A DNA stretch of 64,000 nucleotides from assembly GCA_937879855.1 (NCBI GenBank), contig CALFMO010000043.1, positions 186,001 through 250,000 of the forward strand, read 5' to 3'. The stretch is from an uncultured Acidobacteriaceae bacterium (lineage in GTDB: Bacteria > Acidobacteriota > Terriglobia > Terriglobales > Acidobacteriaceae). The position numbers and the translations under genes are program-made. This document shows positions 7,978-17,362 of this stretch, piece after piece. The first letter of the stretch is position 1. Each line of letters opens with the position of its first letter. Under the pieces are notes generated by a model, which saw nothing but the letters and a program-made list of their open reading frames with translations, searched no databases and was not told the origin of the DNA.

Positions 7978-10097
7978 CGCCCATTGCCGAAACTCCAGCG
8001 TCTACTACTCTTCTCGCGCAACTCGTGAATCCTGCCGCGCGCTCTTTAGCCCTAAGCGTGATGGTCGGCTTGGGCTTGGGTGCGTTTCGCGTGAAGACCA
8101 CTTCGCTGCGCCTGTTCACGTGGACTGCAGTGCTCTATGCCGCGCTCGCCATGCCGTTCTTGGGATTGACGCTGCCGCCGCTGCTGATTCACGCGCCACC
8201 CGCCCTGCAAAAGGCATTCCTACATTCTGAGAGCGGACCATCCAAACTTCGCTCGGGCGGGGATTTGGTCAGGAATCAGAACCGGACCACACCCGCACTC
8301 AAAGAAGTGAACAATACGAAAACAAGCGAGCCGTCGATCGCCCATAGGAACGCTGAGTGGCCTGTGCGCAACCAGCACGTCCAGCCAACGGGCCCCAAGG
8401 AAATCCTTCCGGCTCACGTGGCTTCGGACCGATATCTGTCCTCGATCCAATGGACTGAAGTTGCCACTGACGTTTATCTCGCAGTCGCGTTGATTCTTCT
8501 CGGGCGCTTCCTGGTTGGACTCGTGTTCGGCCACCGACTACTACAGAAGTCAAAACGGATTGACGAACCACGCCTGACAATCAGCCTTGCGGCTCGCGCG
8601 AACGCGGTTGGTCTTCCATCCCTTCCCCGCGTTGCCGAATCCAAATTGATTTCCGTTCCGCTCACTACCGGCGCGGTCCGGCCCACGATTCTGCTGCCCT
8701 TCAACTGGCGCACGTGGGACGTGGCGAAGCTCGACGCGGTGCTCGCGCATGAGGTCTCGCACGTAGCTCGGCGCGACGCGCTCACTCAAGATCTCGCCAT
8801 TCTGCATCGCGCGATTTTCTGGTTCAGCCCTCTCTCCTGGTGGCTCGATCGGCATCTCGCCGATCTCGCCGAACAGGCCAGTGACGAGGCTGCCCTCGCC
8901 TGCGGCGCCGACCGCAAGGATTACGCCCGGACTTTACTCAGGTTCTTCGAAGCCCTGCAGACCGCACCCGGACGCGTGTGGTGGCAAGGCGTCTCCATGG
9001 CCAAGGCCGGGCAGGCAGAACAACGCATTGAAAGAATTCTTTCGTGGAAAGGAACGGTAGCCATGCACGTCAAGAAATCGATCACCGTCGCGGTCGTTGC
9101 CTTTGCAATTCCGGTTGTGTACGTCGCTGCTTCTGTGCATCCGGCCAGCGCGCACCCGCAAAGCCCGCAACCCGCTGCTACAACTCAGGCGCCGGCCCCA
9201 GCAGCGACCGCAGAACCGGCTCCAGCCCCGGCTCCGGAAGCCGAACCCACGAGTGCGCCCGCTGGGGGAGTCGCGGGACATATCTCCGGAGGCCCCCCTG
9301 CTCCTGACATGCCGCCAGCTCCCGAGGACGGTGTTGCAGGTGGCGTCGCAGGGCCGGCGCCAGTTCCTCCCGCGGCCCCGACTGCGCCCATCGACCCGAT
9401 CGGCGAAGCCGAGCCAGCGGCCCCCGAACAGTCCTCGCATCACGGATTCTCGTACCACTACGGCTTCGACGATGAAGACCGCTTCGTCATCGTCTCCGGC
9501 AAGACCGATTCCTTCACCATGTCGGGCACGGGACAAGATGCCAGGCATGTGGAGAAGCTTAGAAAAAATATTCAAGGCGACTTCATCTGGTTCCAGCGCG
9601 ACGAAAAGTCATACGTCATTCGCGACCAGGCCACGATCGACCGCGCCAAGAAGGTCTGGGCACCGCAGGAGGAACTCGGGAAGAAACAGGAAGCACTAGG
9701 CAAGCAGCAAGAAGCTTTGGGAAAGCAACAGGAAGAGCTTGGGACGAGGATGCGAGAAATTCGCGTGAACATTCCCGACATGACGGCCGAGCTCGATAAG
9801 CTCAAAGCGGAGTTGCAGCAGCTCAGCTCCGGCGCCACCGTCGAGCAAGTCGGCCACCTCCAGTCGGAAATTGGAGAACTGCAAAGCAAGATCGGTAATA
9901 TCCAATCGCACGCCGGAGATCAGCAAGGCAAGATCGGCGAAGAGATGGGCGCTCTGGGAGCGAAGCAGAGTAAGCTGGGCGAGCTGCAAGGCGAACTCGG
10001 CCGCCAGCAAGGCGAACTGTGGCGCGAGGCTTCGCGCCAGATGAAACAGCTTCTCGATGAAGCGATTGCCAAAGGTCTCGCGCAGCCCGAACTCTAA
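7974..10097 (+). CDS. BlaR1-type M56 membrane metallopeptidase with coiled sensor region
   Basis: A 707-residue protein. The N-terminal part holds several transmembrane helices and the M56 zinc protease domain, with HEVSH at residues 259-263 followed by ARRDALTQDLAILHRAIFW and the downstream EQASDEAAL. After a further membrane segment near 367-385 comes a long Pro/Ala-rich linker, then a short domain (FSYHYGFDDEDRFVIVSGKTDS). A C-terminal run of near-heptad repeats follows (GKKQEALGKQQEALGKQQEE and later GELQSKIGNIQ-like units). There is no penicillin-binding sensor domain as in BlaR1, so it must sense another signal. It is expected to inactivate the neighbouring BlaI repressor. Confidence 0.85.
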   Translation: MTPIAETPASTTLLAQLVNPAARSLALSVMVGLGLGAFRVKTTSLRLFTWTAVLYAALAMPFLGLTLPPLLIHAPPALQKAFLHSESGPSKLRSGGDLVRNQNRTTPALKEVNNTKTSEPSIAHRNAEWPVRNQHVQPTGPKEILPAHVASDRYLSSIQWTEVATDVYLAVALILLGRFLVGLVFGHRLLQKSKRIDEPRLTISLAARANAVGLPSLPRVAESKLISVPLTTGAVRPTILLPFNWRTWDVAKLDAVLAHEVSHVARRDALTQDLAILHRAIFWFSPLSWWLDRHLADLAEQASDEAALACGADRKDYARTLLRFFEALQTAPGRVWWQGVSMAKAGQAEQRIERILSWKGTVAMHVKKSITVAVVAFAIPVVYVAASVHPASAHPQSPQPAATTQAPAPAATAEPAPAPAPEAEPTSAPAGGVAGHISGGPPAPDMPPAPEDGVAGGVAGPAPVPPAAPTAPIDPIGEAEPAAPEQSSHHGFSYHYGFDDEDRFVIVSGKTDSFTMSGTGQDARHVEKLRKNIQGDFIWFQRDEKSYVIRDQATIDRAKKVWAPQEELGKKQEALGKQQEALGKQQEELGTRMREIRVNIPDMTAELDKLKAELQQLSSGATVEQVGHLQSEIGELQSKIGNIQSHAGDQQGKIGEEMGALGAKQSKLGELQGELGRQQGELWREASRQMKQLLDEAIAKGLAQPEL

Positions 10098-10374
10098 ATC
10101 GGGAGAATTCTAAGATCTACGCAGGCTGACAATCCTAGGTCCGGCCGCCCGATGCAGGTTTGGGGTCACATCAATGCGGCCGGAAGACAGTTGTCAGAGG
10201 GTGTTTTCTCGCCGCCAAGCACACTACACTTCAGTTGACGCTACGGTTTCTACGCCCTGTAGCTACAGCATTTCCCGTAGTTTTGAACCAAACCATTCAT
10301 CTTGCGACAACTGCCGGAACCAAGCCGGGCATCAGATTTCCGCGTCTCTCGTTTGCCGAGGAATTAGATACTAC

Positions 10375-12615
10375 ATGACAAAATTATACTTTCGCGGGAT
10401 TTCCCTGGGATCCTTATTGCTGGCCTTGTGGGGCGCCTGTTCTTGCGCCAACAGCCCGCAAAAAACAGTGCAAAACGTCCCCACCGTCACGCTTTCGGTG
10501 AACTCAACATCGATCGCTAGCGGCCAGAGCGTTACTCTGACTTGGCGGTCAACCAATGCCAGTTCAATCACCATTACCGCCAACAACGGTTCCTCGACCC
10601 GCACTGTGACTACGAGTACGCAAGCTTCCGGCAGCGTGCAAGATTCTCCGACTCAGACCACGACTTACACCGCGGTTGCCACCGGTCCCGGCGGAAGCAG
10701 CGCGCCGCAAACGGCAAAGGTGCAGGTTGCCCAGCCCGTTCCGCCGCAGATCACCGCGTTTACCGCGAGCCCGACCTCCGTCAACGCCGGTCAAACCGTC
10801 ACGCTTACCTGGGCGACGTCCAATGCCACCTCCGTTTCGGTCAGCCCGTCCGTCTCCAGCAGCGATGAGTCTGGTACGCTCCCAACTTCCGGCTCGGTTA
10901 CCACTCCCGTAACTGCCACCACGACTTTCTCGCTCACGGCCACGGGTCCCGGAGGCAACGCCGGACCACAAACCGTCACAGTTACAGTTCCATTCACGTT
11001 GAGCCTGACTGCCTCCCCCACTACTATCACTTCAGGACAATCCGCCACTCTCACCTGGCAAATCTCGGGCGGCACGCCGACTGCATTCTCTATCGTCGAC
11101 GGCGCCGGTCATGCCGTCTGCAATCCCTGCTCGCCGTCGCAAGGAACCGCCACGGTCAATCCCACAGCCACGACCACTTACACGGCCAGCGCCACCGAGA
11201 CCAACGGCAGCGTCATCAACCAGTCTGCAACCGTCACCGTCAGCTCCGCAGTTTCCAGCGTCATCAAGCACATCTTTTTCTTGCTGCAGGAAAATCGCTC
11301 TTTTGATATGTACTTCGGACAACTCGGCGCCTATCGGACCGGTCGCCTCGCGACTTTCGGTATCACCGATACTCAAACAGTCAGCGGCTTTGATCCCACT
11401 GTGACTCTTACCAACTCCAACACAGGAGTGAAGGTCAAACCATTCCACGAAACGACCGTCTGCACTGAGAATCTTTCGCCCGCATGGGACGAGAGCCATC
11501 ACGATGTAGCGCTAACCGGCGGCGATTCCGCGTGGAGCACGACCACCACCTATACCAGCAGTTCTTTCGCGATGACGGGCTTCCTTGACACCACCGGATC
11601 GGTCACTCAAACCTACGATCCCAACGGCACGCGCGCGATGGGCTACTACAACCAGCAAGATCTGCCGTACTATTACGACCTTGCCAGCTTTTTCGCGACC
11701 AGCGATTCCTGGTACTCGCCAGTCCTCGCCAATACGGTTCCAAACCGTATGTATCTGATGGCGGGGACTTCCTCCGGGCACGAATATCCGGACGGCCAGG
11801 CTGACCACCCCGCCTACTCCGCTCCGACCATTTTCCGCGCCATGAATACCGCCAACGTAAGCTGGCTGTACTACTACAAGGATGGAGTGTTTCTCGCAAA
11901 CTATCAGGACTTCTCCGATCCGACGATCCAGACCAAAGTTTTTCCGGTCAGCGATCTGATGAACCGCCTTGCGGGAACCTGCAGTGGCAGCACTTGTGAT
12001 CCGGATCAGGCTCTGCCGCAAGTCATCTTTATCGACAGCGCTTCTGGTGACAGCCACCTCGACGAACATCCCGACAACAACATCCAAACCGGCGCCGCTT
12101 ACGTGCAATCCATTATTGCCGCGTTGATGAAGAGCGATGCGTGGAAGGATTCCGTCTTCATCCTTACCTACGACGAAGGCGGCGGCCTGTACGATCATGT
12201 TCCGCCAATCACGGTGCCGCTGCCAGACCAGTACGGCCCCGGCCAGTGTCCGGACCCGAATAACGGCTCGGCGGATTACTGCCGGGTCGGCAGTCTGGGA
12301 GGAACATTTAACCTGACCGGCTTCCGCGTACCGATGATTGTCATCTCGCCCTACGCCAAGCCAAATTTCGTCTCGCACACACCGCGGGACTATACAGCCA
12401 TCCTGGCTTTCATCGAGAAACAATTCAACGTGAAGTCGCTCACCGCGCGCGACGCCTACTGGCAAGACCCCTCGCGCGACATGAGTGAGTTCTTCAATTT
12501 CACTACGCCAGCGTTGCTGAATGCCCCGAATGGCAAGCCGTGGCCGCAAGTCCTGAACTCGCAGACCACCACGGGCACCTGCGACCAGACCAAGGAGGCG
12601 GGCCCAACGATGTAA
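10375..12615 (+). CDS. Secreted multi-domain phosphoesterase (phospholipase C/acid phosphatase type) with Ig-like repeats
   Basis: A 746-residue exported protein. The N-terminal signal (SLGSLLLALWGACSCANS) may be lipidated. Residues ~35-290 contain three repeated Ig-like modules, recognisable by repeating GQSVTLTW / GQTVTLTW / GQSATLTW and TTTYTA phrases. From about 297 the PF04185 phosphoesterase domain begins (IKHIFFLLQENRSFDMYFG) and continues through NTVPNRMYLMAGTSSGH and ILTYDEGGGLYDHVPP to the end. The Ig-like part probably holds the enzyme at the cell surface or binds a polymer. I take the ATG at 10375, behind GAGGA; the open frame extends upstream without signal-peptide character. Confidence 0.85.
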   Translation: MTKLYFRGISLGSLLLALWGACSCANSPQKTVQNVPTVTLSVNSTSIASGQSVTLTWRSTNASSITITANNGSSTRTVTTSTQASGSVQDSPTQTTTYTAVATGPGGSSAPQTAKVQVAQPVPPQITAFTASPTSVNAGQTVTLTWATSNATSVSVSPSVSSSDESGTLPTSGSVTTPVTATTTFSLTATGPGGNAGPQTVTVTVPFTLSLTASPTTITSGQSATLTWQISGGTPTAFSIVDGAGHAVCNPCSPSQGTATVNPTATTTYTASATETNGSVINQSATVTVSSAVSSVIKHIFFLLQENRSFDMYFGQLGAYRTGRLATFGITDTQTVSGFDPTVTLTNSNTGVKVKPFHETTVCTENLSPAWDESHHDVALTGGDSAWSTTTTYTSSSFAMTGFLDTTGSVTQTYDPNGTRAMGYYNQQDLPYYYDLASFFATSDSWYSPVLANTVPNRMYLMAGTSSGHEYPDGQADHPAYSAPTIFRAMNTANVSWLYYYKDGVFLANYQDFSDPTIQTKVFPVSDLMNRLAGTCSGSTCDPDQALPQVIFIDSASGDSHLDEHPDNNIQTGAAYVQSIIAALMKSDAWKDSVFILTYDEGGGLYDHVPPITVPLPDQYGPGQCPDPNNGSADYCRVGSLGGTFNLTGFRVPMIVISPYAKPNFVSHTPRDYTAILAFIEKQFNVKSLTARDAYWQDPSRDMSEFFNFTTPALLNAPNGKPWPQVLNSQTTTGTCDQTKEAGPTM

Positions 12616-12990
12616 AAGCGGTGGGCCCAACCGTTGTGAATGAATGCGGGTGCGATGACCGTTCCAAGCCGCCGAGGCGGCGATAGAATGCAGCCCACAG
12701 CTTGCCCTGAGCGAAGTCGAAGGGGCGCAAGCCGTGGGTGCTAAGTTTGGAGAATGACGAAGCCCCGATGGGGCGAAAGAGAAGCGCCGACGAAAGAGCC
12801 AAGAGCAAGGATAAAGACGCCGAAACTCCTCCTGCTGACGTGTTTTCGATAAGAGGGCCCCTACCGCCGCGACACCGTCAAACTCGAACCATAATTCACA
12901 CGCCGCGTCTCATAGATCCCACCCTTTTCTAAAGCTTTCTCCAGCATCTCGTAACTGAGCAATGCGATAAATCCGTCCCCGCCCATCCCC
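12616..12990. other. Intergenic region with short palindromic repeats
   Basis: No convincing gene. The segment contains CAGCCCACAGCTTGCCC (around 12690) facing GGCGCAAGCCGTGGGTG (around 12725), an imperfect inverted repeat, followed by AGCCCCGATGGGGCG. Such elements are typical dispersed repeats in this genome. A 64-codon frame at 12738-12932 lies largely within the repeat and is not supported. Confidence 0.5.
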
Positions 12991-12992
12991 AC

Positions 12993-13022
12993 TTGACAAC
13001 CCCTCACTCAGACCGCTACAAT
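12993..13022 (+). promoter_or_regulatory. groESL promoter
   Basis: TTGACA at 12993-12998 and TACAAT at 13017-13022, separated by 18 bases, make a good housekeeping-sigma promoter. The -10 box overlaps the first base of the CIRCE operator, so a bound repressor would block RNA polymerase directly. Confidence 0.75.
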
Positions 13023-13048
13023 TAGCACTCGATAGATAAGACTGCTAA
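13022..13048 (+). promoter_or_regulatory. CIRCE operator (HrcA binding site)
   Basis: TTAGCACTC (13022-13030), nine bases, then GACTGCTAA (13040-13048). This matches the CIRCE consensus TTAGCACTC-N9-GAGTGCTAA with one mismatch in the right arm. HrcA represses chaperonin operons through this site and releases it on heat shock. hrcA is not in this window. Confidence 0.92.
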
Positions 13049-13137
13049 CACTCTAGTGTTAACCCAACCAAATCATAGGTTTAAGCAGACACATTGAACC
13101 ATCACAACCGTCTAAATTCCTGAAAGGAGCAATACAC

Positions 13138-13473
13138 ATGGCGAAATTTTCACCACTCCATGACCGCGTTCTGGTCCGTCGCGTGGAGGAAGCTTCCACC
13201 ACTCGTGGCGGCATCATCATCCCCGACTCAGCCAAAGACAAGCCCCAGGAGGGCGAAGTCATTTCCACCGGCAAAGGCCGCACCAACGACGAAGGCAAGA
13301 CCTTCCCTCTGGCTGTGAAAGAGGGCGACCGCATCCTGTTCGGCAAGTACTCCGGCACCGAAATCAAGATTGATGGCGAAGAATTCATCATCATGAAAGA
13401 AGAAGAAATTCTCGGCACGCTCACAGGCGCCGCCACCGGGGCAAAGAAAGAATTAGCCAGCTCAAAGAAGTAG
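13138..13473 (+). CDS. groES: Co-chaperonin GroES
   Basis: The 10-kDa heptameric lid of the GroEL folding chamber. The sequence FSPLHDRVLVRRVEEASTTR at the N-terminus, the mobile loop GGIIIPDSAKDKPQEGEV and the conserved end EFIIMKEEEILG are diagnostic. It has 111 residues, 14 or so more than the usual 95-97, because of an Ala/Lys/Ser-rich tail (TLTGAATGAKKELASSKK). AAAGGAG lies just upstream of the ATG. It is the first gene of a CIRCE-controlled operon with groEL. Confidence 0.97.
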   Translation: MAKFSPLHDRVLVRRVEEASTTRGGIIIPDSAKDKPQEGEVISTGKGRTNDEGKTFPLAVKEGDRILFGKYSGTEIKIDGEEFIIMKEEEILGTLTGAATGAKKELASSKK

Positions 13474-13478
13474 CTCTT

Positions 13479-13659
13479 AGCTGTCAGCTCTCAGCTGTCA
13501 GACAAAGCGAACGAGCCACCGCTTTAACGGAAGGCGTCATCCCGAGCGTAGCTGTTCTTCAGGCGGAGCGAGGGATCTCGCGAGAAGCAATAACAAGGAC
13601 TTGCCAGAAGCAAGTAGCTAAGTTTCTGGCTGAAAGCTGACAGCTGATAGCTGACAGCT
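13479..13659. repeat. Inverted-repeat element in the groES-groEL spacer
   Basis: The 23-bp ends at 13479-13501 and 13637-13659 are reverse complements at 22 of 23 positions, and each is itself built of AGCTGTCAG-type units. They enclose about 135 bp, including GTCATCCCGAGCG...GGAGCGAGGGATCT, a widespread bacterial intergenic repeat motif. The element has no reading frame and looks like a small non-autonomous insertion. Related AGCTGTCAGCTGTCAG sequence is found at 15399-15415 and 18076-18115. Transcripts would fold into a long hairpin between the two cistrons. Confidence 0.75.
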
Positions 13660-13690
13660 CAAACCGAAAATATCAGAGGAGATTGAAAAA

Positions 13691-15355
<1,665 letters not shown>

Positions 15356-15664
15356 GAAATGTAGCGCGGGCGCCATCGCCCGCGAACTGTCTGCTACCAG
15401 CTGTCAGCTGTCAGTGAGAACCAGTAGGGTGCCCCGTCCAAGCTTTGCTTGGGCGGGGTTTTTGCTGGTGCCGCGCTTCGCATGCTGAGGCGACTATCCC
15501 CACTGAGCATCTTTGCCGGGTGCCCCATCCTTTGCGTTCCCTGCAAAGGGTGTGGGTATCGCCGAAACCTGCGAATCCCAATTCCATCCCATTGTGGGAC
15601 TCTTCCCGCATCTCCAGTCTGCTTTTCTCTCTTGCTAGCCCACGTTCCCCTGTAGATTGTCTGG
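15356..15664. other. Intergenic region of palindromic repeats after groEL
   Basis: Contains GCGGGCGCCATCGCCCGC (about 15364-15381), AGCTGTCAG units, the terminator at 15432-15463, and two GGGTGCCCCRTCC boxes (15427-15439 and 15518-15530). No coding frame is supported. Confidence 0.6.
15432..15463 (+). terminator. Rho-independent terminator downstream of groEL
   Basis: The arm CCCCGTCCAAGC, the loop TTT and the arm GCTTGGGCGGGG form a 12-bp stem with one G-T wobble, followed by five T residues. The left arm overlaps a dispersed GGGTGCCCC repeat, so this terminator appears to be made from repeat sequence. It lies about 77 bases after the groEL stop. Confidence 0.75.
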
Positions 15665-15715
15665 TTGCACAGCAGTGTTGTCACCAACGACACCGTTGAC
15701 AGATATACAAGTTAC

Positions 15716-16135
15716 GTGTATACAAGTAACAAGAAATCCGATGATTTCTCCGACGCTACGGCGCAGGCAAAGCTGCTCCCGGTCATTTTTCAGGGTGACT
15801 CCAAACGAGTTCTTCAGGGCTTTCCAGATGGGGTCAAGAACGATCTCGGATATGCTTTGTACCGGTTGCAACTTGGTCAGACTCCCCCCGACCGGAAACC
15901 CGTTCAAACGGTGGGGACCGGCGTTTACGAACTGCGCGAAGGGGATGCGAGAGCATGGTACCGGGTGCTGTACATACGACGCGAAAAAGTAATCCAAGTT
16001 CTCCACTGCTTCGAAAAGCGATCGAACGCCATCGAGCAGAAAGATATTGAAACTGCCAAGGCGCGCCTCAAGCGCGTACTGGGAGCCGAACGCGAGGAAA
16101 AGAAGAATGCCAAACAAGCGCTCCGAGGAAAGTGA
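15716..16135 (+). CDS. HigB/RelE-superfamily toxin (phage Gp49-like)
   Basis: Likely mRNA interferase toxin of a type II toxin-antitoxin pair. The core VIFQGDSKRVLQGFPDGVKNDLGYALYRLQLGQTPP and later VYELREGDARAWYRVLYIRREKVIQVLHCFEKRS follow the PF05973 pattern, in which basic residues on the RelE fold cleave mRNA. No ATG starts this frame. GTG at 15716 or TTG at 15665 are the options; I list the GTG. The stop overlaps the antitoxin start by 29 bases, and toxin-first order is typical of HigBA. Confidence 0.78.
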   Translation: MYTSNKKSDDFSDATAQAKLLPVIFQGDSKRVLQGFPDGVKNDLGYALYRLQLGQTPPDRKPVQTVGTGVYELREGDARAWYRVLYIRREKVIQVLHCFEKRSNAIEQKDIETAKARLKRVLGAEREEKKNAKQALRGK

Positions 16136-16427
16136 GTACAGAGTAACAGGGAGCGTGTTGGATGAACTCGGGTTGGATCGGCAATCCGCGCTAGAGCTGA
16201 AGCTCAAAGCGGCGCTGCACCAGAACATTCTGCGATTGGTGAAACGTCGTGGTTGTAGAGCACGAGATCTGGAACGAATCCTGCAAATTCAACAGCCGCG
16301 TGTCAGCGAGTTGATGCGTGGCAAGCTCTCGACATTAAGCGTGGCACGACTACTGCTCTATGCCGATCTCCTTGGGGCCAAGGCCGAAGTAAAGCTCAAG
16401 AAGGCCAGGGCCCACGCAGCAGCGTAG
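16107..16427 (+). CDS. HigA-like XRE-family antitoxin
   Basis: A 106-residue helix-turn-helix protein. The segment RDLERILQIQQPRVSELMRGKLSTLSVARLL is the recognition helix region of the HTH_37/XRE type that accompanies HigB toxins. It should neutralise the toxin and repress the operon. The ATG at 16107 is preceded by GAGGAAAAGAAGA and lies inside the 3' end of the toxin gene, so the pair is translationally coupled. The locus is bounded by palindromic repeats on both sides. Confidence 0.82.
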   Translation: MPNKRSEESEYRVTGSVLDELGLDRQSALELKLKAALHQNILRLVKRRGCRARDLERILQIQQPRVSELMRGKLSTLSVARLLLYADLLGAKAEVKLKKARAHAAA

Positions 16428-16582
16428 AGGAGCTGGCCCATCCAAACTTCGGCTGCCCCACGCGTCGCGGTTTGCGAAACGTGGGCACGATGCTGTCGAG
16501 AGCTACAGATTTTGATGTTCAATGCCCGCGCTGAGTACCAGAGTTCAATTTGGTTCTTCTTCGGTAGATGGAAAGTCAAAGT

Positions 16583-16623
16583 CCCCATCCTAAAATCGCA
16601 AACACCGCGATTTTAGGATGGGG
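16583..16623. repeat. Perfect 17-bp hairpin between higA and the DinB gene
   Basis: CCCCATCCTAAAATCGC (16583-16599) and GCGATTTTAGGATGGGG (16607-16623) are perfect reverse complements around a seven-base loop. The site lies between convergent genes and could end transcription from either side, although no run of T follows the stem. The right arm continues into a GGGGCACCC repeat (16616-16628), and a further inverted copy ends at 16669. Confidence 0.7.
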
Positions 16624-16677
16624 CACCCGGCGATTCAAAATCCCCAAGCAAAGCTTGCACGGGGCACCCACAGGTTT

Positions 16678-17226
16678 CTACTTCACACCCTTCTCCGGAT
16701 TCCACGAGCCCTGCAACTTGCGGACGTAAACGATCTGCCCAACATGGTACGCATTGTGGGTGCAGATATTGGCAACCATGGTGGCCATCGACGCCAGCTT
16801 CTGGTCGTCGGCCGACTCGACCAGTTTTTCGTAGTCTGTCATGACTTGGTCGAGCTGCTTGACGATGTCGCTCCACTGCTTGTCGTCGAACTTGGTGAAG
16901 GTTTCGTCGTTGCTGCCCTTGTATTTTTCCTGCGCTTCTCCTTTGAGCTGTTGCAGCATGCGGCGATTCCAAAACAGCAGGTGATACGCAAGTTGGCCGG
17001 AGGAGTGGAGTCCGCCCGAAGGTTGCCAACTAGCCTGCTGGGCAGTGAGTCCGTCGACTGCAACGTTGATGGGCACAAACCAGTCGGCCTTATTGTGGGT
17101 GGTGTGCAACTCGTGCAGCAGGAGGCTGCGCAACGTCGCCGGCGGCTGCTGCTGGTTTTGTGCGTGAGAGAAAGAAGAGCACATCAGAACAAGAACCGCA
17201 GACATGATCGCAACGGTATGCTTCAT
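16678..17226 (-). CDS. Exported DinB/YfiT-family protein
   Basis: A 182-residue four-helix-bundle protein of the DinB superfamily, which often uses three His to bind a divalent metal; many members are thiol-dependent transferases or of unknown role. Candidate ligands are in LLLHELHTTHNKADW, QLAYHLLFWNRRM and HNAYHVGQIVYVRKL, in the expected order. Unlike most DinB proteins it starts with a signal peptide (MKHTVAIMSAVLVLMCSSFSHA), so it acts outside the cytoplasm. A GGAG lies just upstream. The gene is convergent with the higBA pair. Confidence 0.82.
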   Translation of the reverse strand: MKHTVAIMSAVLVLMCSSFSHAQNQQQPPATLRSLLLHELHTTHNKADWFVPINVAVDGLTAQQASWQPSGGLHSSGQLAYHLLFWNRRMLQQLKGEAQEKYKGSNDETFTKFDDKQWSDIVKQLDQVMTDYEKLVESADDQKLASMATMVANICTHNAYHVGQIVYVRKLQGSWNPEKGVK

Positions 17227-17362
17227 CAGAATTGCTCCTTTGATCTGGGACAGCGTGGAAGACAGACTATTCTACGTCGGATATTAGCAGCCAAACCCAT
17301 GGACAGTTGCTGCCCGGAAGCTATCTTGTCCAAGTTTCCCCCGCGGGAGTTAATCTTAAAAG

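Noticed and set aside
10174..10374. N-terminal extension of the Ig-like phosphoesterase.
   Set aside because: No signal-peptide or domain features; the ATG at 10375 gives a proper export signal.
12738..12932. 64-codon frame in the repeat region upstream of groES.
   Set aside because: Falls in palindromic repeat DNA and lacks a start signal.
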